Shown one piece after another: positions 51,236 through 62,392 of a DNA stretch of 64,000 nucleotides. A model generated the notes under the pieces. That model saw only the letters and a list, made by a program, of their open reading frames with translations, was not told where the DNA came from and did not search any database. The position numbers and the translations under genes were made by a program. How positions within the stretch are numbered: the stretch's first letter is position 1; every line of letters starts with the position of its first letter. Source of the DNA: Branchipolynoe longqiensis. Its lineage: Eukaryota; Annelida; Polychaeta; Phyllodocida; Polynoidae. The stretch is from the NCBI GenBank assembly GCA_030323885.1, contig CM059194.1, positions 22,279,780 through 22,343,779 of the forward strand, in the 5' to 3' direction.

Positions 51236-51776
51236 TATTCAAACGACATTTTGCTCTGAGTCATACACTTAATGTGAGGCAGTTCAAATACTGATAAATG
51301 CTATCAACATATCAGTGTATATCATACACTCTGACACGATTCGCACTTCTGATCAATGTTATCAGCTCATAAGGATCTCGGTTCAATTTAATATATGTGT
51401 TATTCTCCAAAAGTGGGCACCACAGATTTGGTCTCCACGATACGTTGCTGATAAAAAAGTCTTTCTTTTATTGATAGCAAGTCAAATAGTTATTGTAGCC
51501 ACTGTATATTAGATATATTAGCAGTTCTACTCTTTTTTTCCACTTCAATGTCAGTATTTTACGGCTATTTAAGCGTTAACCACTGTTAACCACCAAAATA
51601 ACTGCCAAATCAAATATGAGTTCATGGCTTTTGAGGAGCTACTATTAGTATTATTGATCATCTTTGACATGTTGTGTTCAGGCAATCAGTGTCAACAGCA
51701 GATGGATGTTTGTCATTATATTCTATGCAGAGATGATGCTCCCATGAACCTTTCAATTAACACTTTGACATCGATT

Positions 51777-52085
51777 TTTGTTTGTTTGCTGTTTTATCTC
51801 CTAGCAACATCTAAGGTCATATCAGGACGGGTGCCTACTTGTGAGAGCGCGCACTCATGGTGACTTTATAGTGCTGCCCCACTGGGAGACCAGGCCACCA
51901 GCACCATGACCTGATATCCCACTCAGTCACATTATCCTGACACTGAGCTAACCACTCCTTGCCCTATCCTATTAATGCATGGGTAGGAAGTGACAAGTAT
52001 CAATTTTTAACTCATTGGTTCGACTCAACCAGGGTTCGAACCCACGAACCCATAAGTTTGGATCCCCCGATCTCCCAAAACAGGA
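51777..52085 (-). mobile_element. tRNA-derived SINE, head eroded
   Basis: Tail AACAAACAAAAAC, then type 1 tail and body on the minus strand, ending at GTTCGTGGGTTCGAACCC. 52,086-52,250 is AT-rich and empty. Confidence 0.75.
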
Positions 52086-52254
52086 GAATGAAGCAAGCAG
52101 CAGTTGTAGTTGATAAACTAAAAGAACTAATTCATATAATAGAATGTATATTACCTCATGTGATATTCAATCCATACATGAATAGAGGTGATTGCGTCAT
52201 AGTTGTGTTTGTAGTGCACATGAATATAATTGAGTTATATATTTAATCAATTGG

Positions 52255-52750
52255 TTGTTTGTTGTGGTTTTATGCCCTGCCAATAACTAAGGTCATATCA
52301 GGATGGGTACCAACTTGTAACAGTGCACTCATAGTGACTTTATAGTGCTGCCCCTCTGGGAGACCAGGCCACCAGCACCATGGCCTGATATCCCACCCAG
52401 TCACATTATCCACACACTGAGCCAACCAGTCCTTGCCATAACCTAATAATGCTGAGCGCCTGGCTATGAAGCGACAAGTATACATTTTGAAGTCATTGGT
52501 TTAACTCGACCAGGGTTTTTTTTGTTTGTACATTAGTTGTTTAAGCAGTGGAAATTTCAATCACGGACGATTGGTCTTCCTCCTTCCACTGCTCCTTGCA
52601 CTATCCTAATAATGCTGAGCACCTGGCTAGGAAGCGACAAGAATCAATTTTTACGTCATTGGTTTGACTCGACCAGGATTCGAACCCACGATCCCACAAT
52701 CTACCAGCACAGGAGACGGATGCTCTAACTCATTCGGCCATCCCGTCTGG
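52255..52750 (-). mobile_element. Two adjacent tRNA-derived SINEs
   Basis: 52,255-52,515 is a type 1-tailed copy without its head. 52,530-52,750 is a copy with type 2 tail (TTGTTTAAGCAGTGGAAATT on plus) and a complete head at the right (minus: GGGATGGCCGAATGAGTTAG, GGGTTCGAATCC). Together they show the same body with alternative tails. Confidence 0.75.
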
Positions 52751-53054
52751 TGTTAGAATCATATTTAATCGAAGTCGTATTTGAAATGTGAATACTGTAG
52801 TTGTGCATAACTGAACCTTTAATATGCCTGGTGCCGAGTGGATGTGTGCCAATGTGTGCAGTTTAATATAGTTTAGGCCTACTGGTTTTTCGTTCCTGTG
52901 ACGCATGCTTAACACTGCATCTCATGCAGAGCCTTAACCAAAGCGGACGAGCTATCAACTCCAATGTCCGACAGCAGGGTTGCCAACTCACAAAATTCTC
53001 ATGAGAGTCGTGGAAATTAAAGATTCTGATCAGTGACCTCAGGAGTCACGGATC

Positions 53055-53412
53055 GACCCCCAAATCCCACAAATTTCTGTACTTTTGTACAAAATCGCAT
53101 GATTATCTGTGCTTCTGTACAAAATCCCAGAAATGTCTGTACTTTTGTACAAAATCCCATGAATATCTGTACTTTTGTACAAAATCCCACAAATGTCTGT
53201 AATTTTGTACAAAATCCCATGAATATCTGTACTTCTGTACAAAATCCCAGAAATGTCTGAACTTTTGTACAAAATCCCATGAATATCTGTACTTTTTTTT
53301 ACAAAATCCCACAAATGTCTGTACTTTTGTACAAAATCCCATGAATATCTGTTCTTTTGTACAAAATCCGATGAATATCTGTACTTTTGTACCAATTTCT
53401 GTACTTTTGATT
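53055..53412. repeat. Minisatellite CTGTACTTTTGTACAAAATCCCA
   Basis: About twelve 29-30 base units, TGAATATCTGTACTTTTGTAC plus AAAATCCCA and variants (alternating ATGAATATCT / ACAAATGTCT). Minus-strand frames rich in FCTKVQTFVGF come from the array. 53,413-53,800 has no recognised feature. Confidence 0.9.
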
Positions 53413-53805
53413 AAATACAAGTAAATATCACGTCATACAGATGGCTAAAAATACCAGCCTATAACACTTTGGAAATGCCCTCAAATAGCCCTTTTTAAAG
53501 CCTTTTTTCTTTTAATATTGGGGGGCATTCCCCCAGAACCCCATAGTGAGCTTGTGGCTGTTGCTATTTGGGTTCCACGCTCGCAACGCAAAATCTCAAG
53601 GATTCTCAGTACCTGCAGGTTGGCAACACTACGACAGTCAGTGGTTGGCCAGTCAATGTCATATTTCTGCTGGTGTGCTTTGTGTTGACAATCACCTGTT
53701 TGTTTGATAATACGTGCGTTTCGAGTTCCACTGGTGCTAGAGGAAGGAAAGAGGGGGTTGCCAAGACACTGCATGCCGGCTCGCAGTTATAGTTTACCAG
53801 ATGGA

Positions 53806-54125
53806 TTTGGTTGGTTGTTGAAGTTTTACGTCCTAGCAACATCTAAGATCATATCAGGATAGGTACCGACTGGTGACAGTTCGCGCGAATGGTGACTTTA
53901 TAGTGCTGCCCCTCTGGGAGATCAGCCTGCCAGCACCATGACCTGATATCCCACTCAGGCACATTATTCTGACACTGAGCCAACCAGTCCTTGCCCTATC
54001 CTAGTAATGTCGAGCACCTGGCTAGGTATCAATTTTATAAGTCATCGGTTTGACTCGACAGGGAAGCGAACTCCTGACCTTCCGCACGCGAGGCCCGCGC
54101 TCTACCGATTCGGCCACCGCACCCA
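53806..54125 (-). mobile_element. tRNA-derived SINE, alternative head
   Basis: Type 1 tail and body with head GGGTGCGGTGGCCGAATCGG and AGAGCGCGGGC on the minus strand, like 16,283-16,612. Confidence 0.8.
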
Positions 54126-54284
54126 ATTTGCCAGATGGAAGGTGGTAAATAGACATACACGAAGTGGCATTTTATCTAATGTAGGATCGTTTCACTGCAA
54201 TATCTACCTTAGAAACAAATGTGTGGCAATTATCTTACCAAGTTTGGTCATCAGGAGGCATCTGATTATAGACGCAATGTGAGT

Positions 54285-54502
54285 TTAAAGCAGGCATTAT
54301 TAGGATAAGGCAAGGACTGGTTAGCTCAGTGTCAGAATAATGTGACTGAGTGGGATATCGGGTCATGATGCTGGCGGCCTCATTTCACAGTGGGGCAGCA
54401 TTATAAAGTCACAATGAGCACGCACTATCACAAGTCGGTAACCGTACTGATATGACATTCGATGTTGCCAGGACATAAAACTCCAACAACCAACCAACCT
54501 AG
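54285..54502 (+). mobile_element. SINE, head missing
   Basis: GGCAAGGACTGGTTAGCTCAG through to AAAACTCCAACAACCAACCAA. 54,503-55,206 is the 5' flank of the following ORF; no recognisable promoter element, though a 5' untranslated exon could lie here. Confidence 0.75.
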
Positions 54503-55206
54503 AACTGGCGCTCTACCAGCCACCATCCGCTTGGTTACCGGCCAGCATTAATGCAGTTTAATAGCGTGAGCTATGCTGGTACAGAACATATTGCAATACA
54601 GATTACCAAATGACTACAGGGCCTATATACAAATTGACGGAAGCCTTAGTCGCCTACATGCGGCTCGGTGGTATACAAACGGTGGTGTTCTTTGACACTG
54701 AGCATTCCGGTGAAGTTCTACTCTCCTCCCAGGTGTGAAAACTCTTACTGGTAACTGCACACCTCACGGCAACAAGAACTTCATGAACGCCTCTCACACT
54801 CCCCGCCTCCTCCCTTCCTGGAAAATCATTGGGCTTTGGGCCAACGGGACTGTAACGTGTAAGCTACTATTGGTTTATTTATGGAATATATTATTATTTA
54901 TATTTCAACGTGGTACGTCCATCAGATAAGTAGACTGGATGTGAATTGGAATAATAATGCCTACTGGACACCTATTGACATAAGCGAATCATCGGCAGTG
55001 TAACGGACTGACGATATAGGCCTAGCATTTCACGATTTGCTGGTAGAATTGTGGATCTTACAGATAGTACAACAACCTACACACCACACACACAAATTTA
55101 AAAATCATCCACTCCACGCACCGACACATACACGGACGAGGCTTGCGATAGCACATAGCTACAGCGGGATTCGCGACATATTGTCGGTGAGTGTCTGACA
55201 GGCATT

Positions 55207-56007
55207 ATGGCAGAATCAACGGGGCCGAGTCCGACGTCATCAGAACCATGCGAAGTGCAGGAAGAACAGTCTGTGGGCGTCAAGAACACACCGGAAGTGA
55301 AGACGTCGAAAGGAGTGGCGGAACCCAGTGGTGACGGCAACGTTGGCGGCAAGAAACAAATCAAGCCAAAGATGAAGGTATCAAAGACACAGAACCCTTA
55401 TCTGGACACAGAGCTCGCCGCCATAAGGATGCTGACAAAACGCCAGCGAGTGACGCAGTCGCTGACAACGAAGAAGGTGTCACAACGCAAAGAGCCAGTG
55501 GCGTTGACATACGGCGCTGTCAGTGTCACCGACACCGTTCGCCAGCTGTCACCATCTACTTTCCAAGCAGGCGCTGTCAAACAGCCGACAGAGGATCATA
55601 TAGATCCCGAGGCTGAGACTGTGAATCAGTGTGACAGCTGGGGCGGGGGGAAGTTTAAGTTGCCTCCGCTGATGCAGTTCCGTCAGCGTTACGCGCTGGC
55701 GTCGATGAGGTGCTTGTATCGCCATGACAACCGAAGGAAGCTGGGACTAGGTCAGGCGGCTGGTTCCCCAAAGAGCGGTTCGCTGGTGTTTGAGATGGGT
55801 GGCGGGTCCCTGCTCACGTACACCGGCGTGCAGATGCCGAGCAGGGAGAAGGAGGCGGAACATTTAAGAAGACTCGCCGTCAAAGATGTCAGTAAAGTAC
55901 CCGAGAACCAGCGTGTTATTTCACGGGTGGTCATGGAGAAGTGTGGCCTGACAGCGAGCTTCCAGTGGTCGGCTGGGGGACAGCGGTGTCACGGGTTCAT
56001 GTGGTGA
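55207..56007 (+). CDS. Unrecognised 266-residue protein
   Basis: Intact ATG-to-TGA ORF of 266 codons with a composition unlike the repeats around it. Residues 1-60 are Ser/Thr/Glu/Lys-rich and look disordered; 60-95 are basic with QNPYLDTELAAIRMLTKRQR; 155-266 look more ordered (KLPPLMQFRQRYALASMRCL, GSLVFEMGGGSLLTYTGVQM, RRLAVKDVSKVPENQRVISR, ending WSAGGQRCHGFMW). No signal peptide or membrane segment. ATG context TTATGG, reasonable. A poly(A) signal AATAAA follows at 56,040-56,045, 33 bases after the stop, at the edge of a MITE. It could be a single-exon gene, a last exon or a retrocopy. Function unknown. Confidence 0.6.
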   Translation: MAESTGPSPTSSEPCEVQEEQSVGVKNTPEVKTSKGVAEPSGDGNVGGKKQIKPKMKVSKTQNPYLDTELAAIRMLTKRQRVTQSLTTKKVSQRKEPVALTYGAVSVTDTVRQLSPSTFQAGAVKQPTEDHIDPEAETVNQCDSWGGGKFKLPPLMQFRQRYALASMRCLYRHDNRRKLGLGQAAGSPKSGSLVFEMGGGSLLTYTGVQMPSREKEAEHLRRLAVKDVSKVPENQRVISRVVMEKCGLTASFQWSAGGQRCHGFMW

Positions 56008-56039
56008 GAAGTGATAGTGGTAGCGACAACAGCTGGAAG

Positions 56040-56045
56040 AATAAA
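56040..56045 (+). terminator. Poly(A) signal for the orphan ORF
   Basis: AATAAA 33 bases after the stop codon at 56,007. It adjoins the first base of the MITE at 56,046, so the signal may have been supplied or preserved at the insertion edge. Confidence 0.45.
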
Positions 56046-56610
56046 GCCGTGTTTACACGGGCAATTGTGAAGCGAATTAGGCAAATCGATTTATATGAAG
56101 CGATGTAGTGGCGCCGTTTACACGAAGCGAGTTTGAAAGTGTTTCGGCGCCGGGAACCAGCAGCCTTAGTTCTGCCTGTAGCCGGCGAGCACTGCTATTT
56201 GTTTAGTTTACACTCGGCGATTTGACGCCGATGCAGCTGTTAGTGTTACGTTAATATCGCTTTTAATTTAGGATTAATTTAATTAAATTTCATTATTTGA
56301 GTATGTAATTCTGTTAAATATGATCGCATTCAATAGATTTCGGCCTAATCGGTCCCTAACACTGCCGGGCACCAGCGATAGTTACAGCTGCGCATGTAGC
56401 CGGCGAGCACTGCTATTTTACACTATCGCCGCCCGGGAACCAGTGGAATCGCTTCATATAAACCACCTGGCAAGGTGGTTTACATAAAGTGAATCATATG
56501 AAGCGAATCACCCCTAATCCGCCTCAGAGTCGCGTTTACACGGCGAATGTGAGGCGAACTAGGCAAGGCAATTTATATGAAGCGACTTAACTTGCCCGTG
56601 TAAACACGGC
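56046..56610. mobile_element. MITE with GCCGTGTTTACAC ends
   Basis: Perfect 13-base terminal inverted repeats GCCGTGTTTACAC/GTGTAAACACGGC and many internal GAAGCGAWT / ATCGCTTCATATAAA words in both orientations. Second copy 60,238-60,796. No ORF. Confidence 0.8.
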
Positions 56611-56632
56611 TTATGACAGGACATTGTAGGAA

Positions 56633-57066
56633 TATAGAGGGAGTGCACGTGACGTCATCACTCAGTGGTTAGCCATCTTGGATTACACTTAATCCCACCT
56701 CTGGCGCCCTCTGTCATATACCAAGAACACTACCTCCACCACTGGGCCTACCTATAGTCAGGGCCACCAAACTATGTGGCGCCACCTAGCAGGTACTGCC
56801 TGAACCTATCTAATTCTTTGACAGAGCATCCAAAGGGTCAACATACTGCGCTTTCGCAATGATGTGAGGCTACATGATTAAAAAAATACTTCCCCATCAT
56901 CAAAAAACCCTTTTCCCCCAACTTTTGAGGGTGAACTGCTCAAAACACTGACAAATAAACCAACAAATCGGTAAATAAACACAATGTAAGCACTTCCAAG
57001 CCTTTCATATGTAATCCAATATGGCCACCGGAAGTTGTCTCGTGACGTCATTACACCCCCTCTATA
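56633..57066. mobile_element. MITE with TGACGTCA in its ends
   Basis: Left TATAGAGGGAGTGCACGTGACGTCA, right TGACGTCATTACACCCCCTCTATA, given in parts: TAGAGGGAGTG and CACGTGACGTCA. Inverted copy at 57,418-57,744. Interior contains AACACTGACAAATAAACCAA and ATCCAATATGGCCACC. Confidence 0.7.
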
Positions 57067-57255
57067 TGCATTGAACTTGTGCCAATTCGTTGTTAGTGTG
57101 TATTCAATTAGTTCATTATATCCGTTGTGGCAGTGATAGCAGTTGGAAAATTATGACAGCCCATTGTTTCTAGGAAGTGGATATTCTTACGGGACGTGTG
57201 AATAGCCAGAGCGCTTGTTAGTACTGCATTCCTTTATCACGTCGTATCCTGTCAT

Positions 57256-57312
57256 ATCCCCATTCTGATATGACCTTAGATGTTGCTAGGATGTAAAACA
57301 ACAAACAAAGCA
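57256..57312 (+). mobile_element. SINE tail fragment
   Basis: CATTCTGATATGACCTTAGA, TGTTGCTAGGATGTAAAACA. Confidence 0.65.
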
Positions 57313-57417
57313 ATACTGTCATAGCCCCGTCGCGTCACTGGAGGATAGGGTTAGGGTTAGCTGTAAACACTGTTTCATCTTATGATTGGGGCAAAGCTAG
57401 TCATGTGACTACTGCCG

Positions 57418-57744
57418 TATAGAGGGGGTGTAATGATGTCGCAAGGCAACTTTCGTGGCCATATTGGATGACATACAGAAGGCTTGCAACTGCCTACACT
57501 GTCGTTATTTACTGATTTGTTGGTTTATTTGTCACTGTTTTGAGCAGTTTGGCCTCAGAAGTTGTTGCTAAAGTGCTGTAAGTAAAGTCATTGGATGTAA
57601 ACTGCCCAGAACCTCCCATAACACAAGAAAACTCTGTTTTAATGCATCTGCATGCATTCACAACATGGCTAGGGAGGGTGCTCGTAATCCAAGATGGCAG
57701 CCCGCTGATTGCTAAGTAATGACGTCACGTGCATTCCCTCTATT
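57418..57744. mobile_element. Inverted copy of the TGACGTCA MITE
   Basis: TATAGAGGGGGTGTAATGATG at left, GACGTCACGTGCATTCCCTC at right, i.e. the reverse complement of 56,633-57,066 with an internal deletion. Confidence 0.7.
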
Positions 57745-57816
57745 AATAAGCGCTCTGGCTATTCATACAGTCCAGTACGAATAGTCACTGCCTTGTTTCT
57801 ATAGAAATAGTTTCAT

Positions 57817-57819
57817 TGA

Positions 57820-57868
<49 letters not shown>
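57817..57868. repeat. TA microsatellite
   Basis: Continuous TA run. 57,869-58,330 has AT-rich sequence with repeated GTGACAGTGACAACAGYTGA phrases (57,995, 58,105) but no gene. Confidence 0.85.
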
Positions 57869-57871
<3 letters not shown>

Positions 57872-58330
57872 AGTAGTAGATCTATATTTATCTCCTGTGA
57901 TAGTGACCTCAGATGGGAAAATATGGCATCACTTTGTTTCTAAAGTTATAGATGTATTGAACATGTGCTAATTTAGTGGTAGCCTTTATCCGTTGTGACA
58001 GTGACAACAGCTGACTGCAAAAGAAATGAGAGCACCTTGTTTTCAAGAAGTCAGATCCATCGAACATGTATTACTATTAGATTAGTAGTGTCCTTTAGCC
58101 TTTGTGACAGTGACAACAGTTGACAAAATGTGACAACAGCTTGTTTCTAAGGATATAAATGGTCTTAGTCAGGTTCATAACACATATGCAGTTTGCAATA
58201 GATTTTGGTTTGTTATAGAATAGGTTCATTATATATAATAGGGTTGTTATATATAATGAACCAGGTGCTGACTAATTATGTCCGTTTGGGTGAATTAATC
58301 CTGTTGCCGGTAACTATCGCTACAGTTTAC

Positions 58331-58505
58331 ACCCCAGTCACACTACAGCTTGCGACAACTTTGCAACCACTTTAGACCAAAGAACCCACCGTCACCAGTG
58401 ACACTGAGATGTCGGAAACCATTGTTTTGGTCGCAAGGACGTCACTGGTGAGTGTGGGTTCTTTGGTCTAAGGTGGTGGCAAGTTGTAGTGTGACTGGGG
58501 CTTTA
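58331..58505. mobile_element. Fold-back element, about 170 bases
   Basis: Near-complete palindrome: left CCCCAGTCACACTACAGCTTG ... AAAGAACCCACCGTCACCAG, right CTGGTGAGTGTGGGTTCTTT ... TAGTGTGACTGGGG. A half copy is at 32,365-32,440 in intron 1. Confidence 0.75.
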
Positions 58506-58547
58506 AATGAAAGCATCGGTGCTCGACATCGACCCCCGTCTGTTTTG

Positions 58548-58785
58548 TCGAGTCAAACCAATGACTTTAAAATTGATACTCATCACCTCCTAGCCAGGCG
58601 CTCGGCATTATTAGGATAGGGCAAGGACTGGTTAGCTCAGTGTCCGGATAGTGTGACTGGGTGGTATATCAGGTCATGGTGCTGGCAGCCTGATTTCCCA
58701 GTGGTGCAGCACTATAAATTTGCCATGAGTGTGCACTGTTACAAGTTGGTACCCGTCCTGATATGACCTTAGTTGTTGCTAGGTT
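58548..58785 (+). mobile_element. tRNA-derived SINE without head
   Basis: GTCGAGTCAAACCAATGACTT to GACCTTAGTTGTTGCTAGG. It abuts an oppositely oriented tail fragment (58,784-58,842), so two SINE ends face each other. Confidence 0.75.
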
Positions 58786-59192
58786 TGTTTGTTTGTTGTT
58801 GTTTTACGTCCTAGCAACATCTAAGGTCATATCAAGACGGGGGATAGGCAACAACTATGTATGTTAATAGTACAATGGAAATATTTGTGGCCATAATGCA
58901 TTGATGTGCATGTGTATACCTGCTACTTGATTATTTGTAAATAAAATAACATGCATATAACTGTTTTTGCATTTAATTTTGTATTACTGCATTTACCTAC
59001 AGTGGTGCCCGTTTTCAGCGGCCCCTGTGATCAACGGACCCCTGCCATGTGTGAACAATCTTTTAATGTGCCGACTTTTGTTTTTTGTGTGCCTCATCTG
59101 ACTATCCATCCGATGAGTGGACGCCTGCTATATTGGGACAACATTGGGATGAATGCAGATTTGTCCGTTAAAGGCAAGTACTGCTGAATAGC

Positions 59193-59283
59193 TTCTAGTG
59201 GTGTAATGGTTAGCACACTGGCCCGGAATGCAAGCGATGTCGGTTCGATTCCCGCTCTAGGCGCAATATTTCCCATTTTCATC
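59193..59283 (+). mobile_element. tRNA-like SINE (type 5)
   Basis: AGTGGTGTAATGGTTAGCAC (A-box) and GTCGGTTCGATTCCCGC (B-box), then AATATTTCCCATTTTCATCA. Possibly from a tRNA-Gln/His-like ancestor. 58,843-59,192 has no supported gene. Confidence 0.7.
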
Positions 59284-59363
59284 ACCCTGCAACACTTCTC
59301 TGCATTTTAGTATGACTCTGCTGATGTGATTCGCAGGGAACCAGTGGTGCTTGTGAGTTTAAA

Positions 59364-59545
59364 GCTGCAGTCCGATGAAGTATCAAATTTTCAAAACCAA
59401 AACAATTATCTAGGTTTGATTCTACATGTCAAACTTAGGTACTGATGCACTTATTAAAGATTTGTTGATACATAGAAGGGAATACCGAGGCAATTTAATC
59501 AAACCTGTTCCTGCAGAAGCCTATGGTGTCAGCGTTTTGGCTAGA
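59364..59545. mobile_element. TTAA-type MITE, left half
   Basis: TTTAAAGCTGCAGTCCGATG to CAGCGTTTTGGC. 59,546-60,100 is otherwise unrecognised. Confidence 0.65.
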
Positions 59546-60099
59546 TAAAAGATTCACCCGGTACTTGTAGTACACGGGTGAAGGACAACGTAGTGTAAAT
59601 ACGGGCAAAAATAGGTTTAGTATGGAACATGACCTAGAAACTGTGGCTCCATGATCAAATGGCTACTCATATAGGCACAGGGTTGGTGGAATGGGAGAGA
59701 ATGCAAAAAGACAAGATGGCGGCTGCAGAACGCTGTCGATTTCACTTTTAAATCTTATTAAACTAGATATTACATTATATTTTTCAACTCAAAGGTAGCG
59801 GGCTATCAATAAGACATATGTAAAGAATAAATGTTGCTTCTTAGATTGTGAAATTAGGCTCTCAATTCAGTAACCCGCTTTTTCGACTGTTTTTATATAG
59901 GGTTGGTTATATAGGGATTTCCCAACTGTCGGAACAATGGTAGGTTAATAAAAAAAATGAATGAAAAGAGAACTGCCAATGCTAGTAATATATCACCACG
60001 ATCTGTGGAGGAGTGGGCAGGGGGGGAGCTGACACACATGAGTACAAATTGCTAGTCAGCAATCATTAAAGCACCAGATTCTTCTTTTCATTTTTTGTT

Positions 60100-60237
60100 T
60101 TTGGTCCATTAGTTGTTTAAGCAGGGGAAATTTCAGTCATAGACGACTGGTCTTCCTCATTCCACTGCTGGTCGATAGAAAGCCTGAGCCTACACTTTTA
60201 CCGACCCAAGGGATTTTTAACCTCCCACACCACTTTA
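60100..60237 (-). mobile_element. SINE tail (type 2) and 3' part of type 4 SINE
   Basis: 60,100-60,168 is the type 2 tail (GTTTAAGCAGGGGAAATTTC). 60,170-60,237 is the left part of a type 4 SINE (GAGCCTACACTTTTACCGAC, CCTCCCACACCAC) interrupted by the MITE at 60,238. Confidence 0.7.
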
Positions 60238-60796
60238 GCCGTGTTTACACGGGCAATTGTAAAGCGAATTAGACAAAGCGATTTATATGAAGCGAAGTAG
60301 CTGCCCGTTTACACGAGCGAGTTTGAAAGTCTGTCGGACACCGGGAACCAGCAGCCTATGGTGCGCTTGTAGTCGGCAAGCACTGCTATTTGTTTAGTTT
60401 ACACACGTCGATTCGACGCAGATGTAGCTGCTACGTTAATATCGCTTGGAATTTAAGGTTAATTTAATTAAATTTCATTATTTGAGGATGTAATTCTGTT
60501 AAATATGATCGCATTTAATAGATTTCGGCCTAATCGGGCCCTAACACTGCTGGGCACCAGCGATTAGTTACTGCTCCATCTGTAGCCGGCAAGCACTACT
60601 ATTTTATACTATCGCCGCCCAGGAACCAGCTGAATCGCTTCATATAAACCACCTGGCAAGGTGGATTACATAAAGTGAATCATATGAAGCGAATCAGCCC
60701 TAATCCGCCTCAGAGTCGCGTTTACACGGCGAATGTGAGGCGAACTAGGCAAGGCGATTTATATGAAGCGATTTAACTCTCCCGTGTAAACACGGC
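60238..60796. mobile_element. MITE with GCCGTGTTTACAC ends, inserted in a SINE
   Basis: Same family as 56,046-56,610, same orientation. Flanked by TTTA (60,234-60,237 and 60,797-60,800); the SINE resumes as GACATGGTATGAGAGCAA. Uninterrupted SINEs at 42,030 and 17,815 show the empty site. TTTA could also be read as a TTA duplication, as used by PIF/Harbinger elements. Confidence 0.8.
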
Positions 60797-60962
60797 TTTA
60801 GACATGGTATGAGAGCAAGCAGCCTTTGATGACACTGTAAGTTATACACAGCGGTGGAAATCCAAATTGGCAGAGCTGGGGGCACGGGGAATCGAACCGC
60901 TGACCCTCAGATTAGGAGTCCGACCTAGAAAAAAGTCAGACACTCTAACCACACAGAGAACG
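60797..60962 (-). mobile_element. Head part of the interrupted type 4 SINE
   Basis: Minus strand: GTGGTTAGAGTGTCTGACTT and GGTCAGCGGTTCGATTCCCC. Matches 42,030-42,190. Confidence 0.75.
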
Positions 60963-61129
60963 CCAATTATTTGTGCGATTTTCTGTCCCTCAAAAGGTCC
61001 TCCCAAACTCTCAGATTATCCAGTCAGATATGATCACACGTCCCCGTGTCTAAACTTAAATCAGATGGCGGTGGTGCATTCTGGGTGACAGGTCCCATTT
61101 TAGTGAATAAGTTACCAGAGGATTTAAGA

Positions 61130-61480
61130 AAAGGAGCATCTCTTGCTAAAAGGTTGAATCTGTCCTCAATCCAGCTGTGTAGCTGTGGGTCATCTGATCG
61201 ATCCTGCTCAGTGGACCCATTTGCAGTTTGGGCTATTTTCCATTCGAACCAGTGGTCCACAACTGGTTCATCAAAGGCTGTGGTATCTGCTGTCTTGTCT
61301 GTGGGAAAGTGCATATAAAAGACCCCTTGCTGCTTATCGGAAAGAGTAGCCTATGTGGCAGCAGTGGATTTCCTCTAAAGAAATATGTCAGAATTACCAT
61401 ATGCTTGACGTGCAAAAGCCAATGATAAAAATCGATATGCTCTAGAGGTGTTGTTAAATAAAAGAAATAAGATTTGTTTA
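61130..61480 (+). mobile_element. SINE type 3, plus orientation
   Basis: CCCATTTGCAGTTTGGGCTA, GTGGGAAAGTGCATATAAAAG, AAATATGTCAGAATTACCAT and a CTCTAGAGGTGTTGTTAAAT tail. 61,481-62,110 has AT-rich sequence with nothing recognised. Confidence 0.75.
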
Positions 61481-62113
61481 ATGAATCTGTCCTCAAGAAT
61501 CACCTGTTTAAAGTAGCTCTTTATAGCAAATGAAATTTATGATCATGTTGTAAATATGTCATATCATGGTTTTAATTTCCAGCACCGTAGAATGGTTCCT
61601 GCTACTGAAGGTGCTCTATTAAATGTGCATTAAATAAAATACCACTTCCTGTATGCATGTATAGAAGTGTTGTGACGCAGTGTGCTTCACACACACACCC
61701 TAGCAGTCAGGAGTCTCGGTAATAGCTGGGTGGACACCAACCTTAGTATCTTGGAAGTGACGTATTGGATCAGTGAATTCTAGACACAATTAAAAATTAT
61801 TAATATGTTTTTCTAGGTGTTATATATATTTTTTAATGTAGTACTTTATTTCATATTTCAATAAGAAATATGCACCTAGCTGGGTCTAGAACTGCCCTAC
61901 CGTGTGACAGACAGGAATAAGTAAGTAAAAACAACAATGAGTAAATATATCAAAAGCAAATTAATTGTAAATAACGAGCTGCAATGGGGAATTGTGAGGG
62001 TCTGAGTATATGGCCAGCAGGAGTCACGCCCCATAGCGAAAATGTCGGCAACTTCCTAGCGGGTTCCCAACGACGACGAAAGGGGGCTGCACAGTGCGGC
62101 TACCGAAATCAGC

Positions 62114-62392
62114 TTATGTTTGTTTGTTTGTTGTTGTTTTACGTCCTAGCAACATCTAAGGTCATATCAGGATGGGTACCGACTTGTAGCAGTCCGCACT
62201 CATTGCGACTTTATAGTGCTGACCCACTGGAAGACCAGGCCACCAGCATGATGACCTGATACCCCACTCAGTCACATTATCCTGACACTGAGCCAACCAG
62301 ACCTTGTCCTATCCTAATAATGCCAAGCGCCAGGCTAGGAACCGACAAGTATCAATTTTTAAGTCATTGGTTTGACTCGACCAGGGTTTGAT
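62114..62392 (-). mobile_element. tRNA-derived SINE, head truncated
   Basis: AACAACAACAAACAAACAAA tail, type 1 tail and body on the minus strand; ends at AACCCTGGTCGAGTCAAACC. Confidence 0.8.

Noticed and set aside
57340..57364. Interstitial telomere repeat (AGGGTTAGGGTTAG)
   Set aside because: Only about two units; expected by chance in 64 kb.
59094..59285. Minus-strand ORF with PRAGIEPTSLAFRASVLTITP
   Set aside because: Translation of a tRNA-derived SINE head, a familiar false protein.
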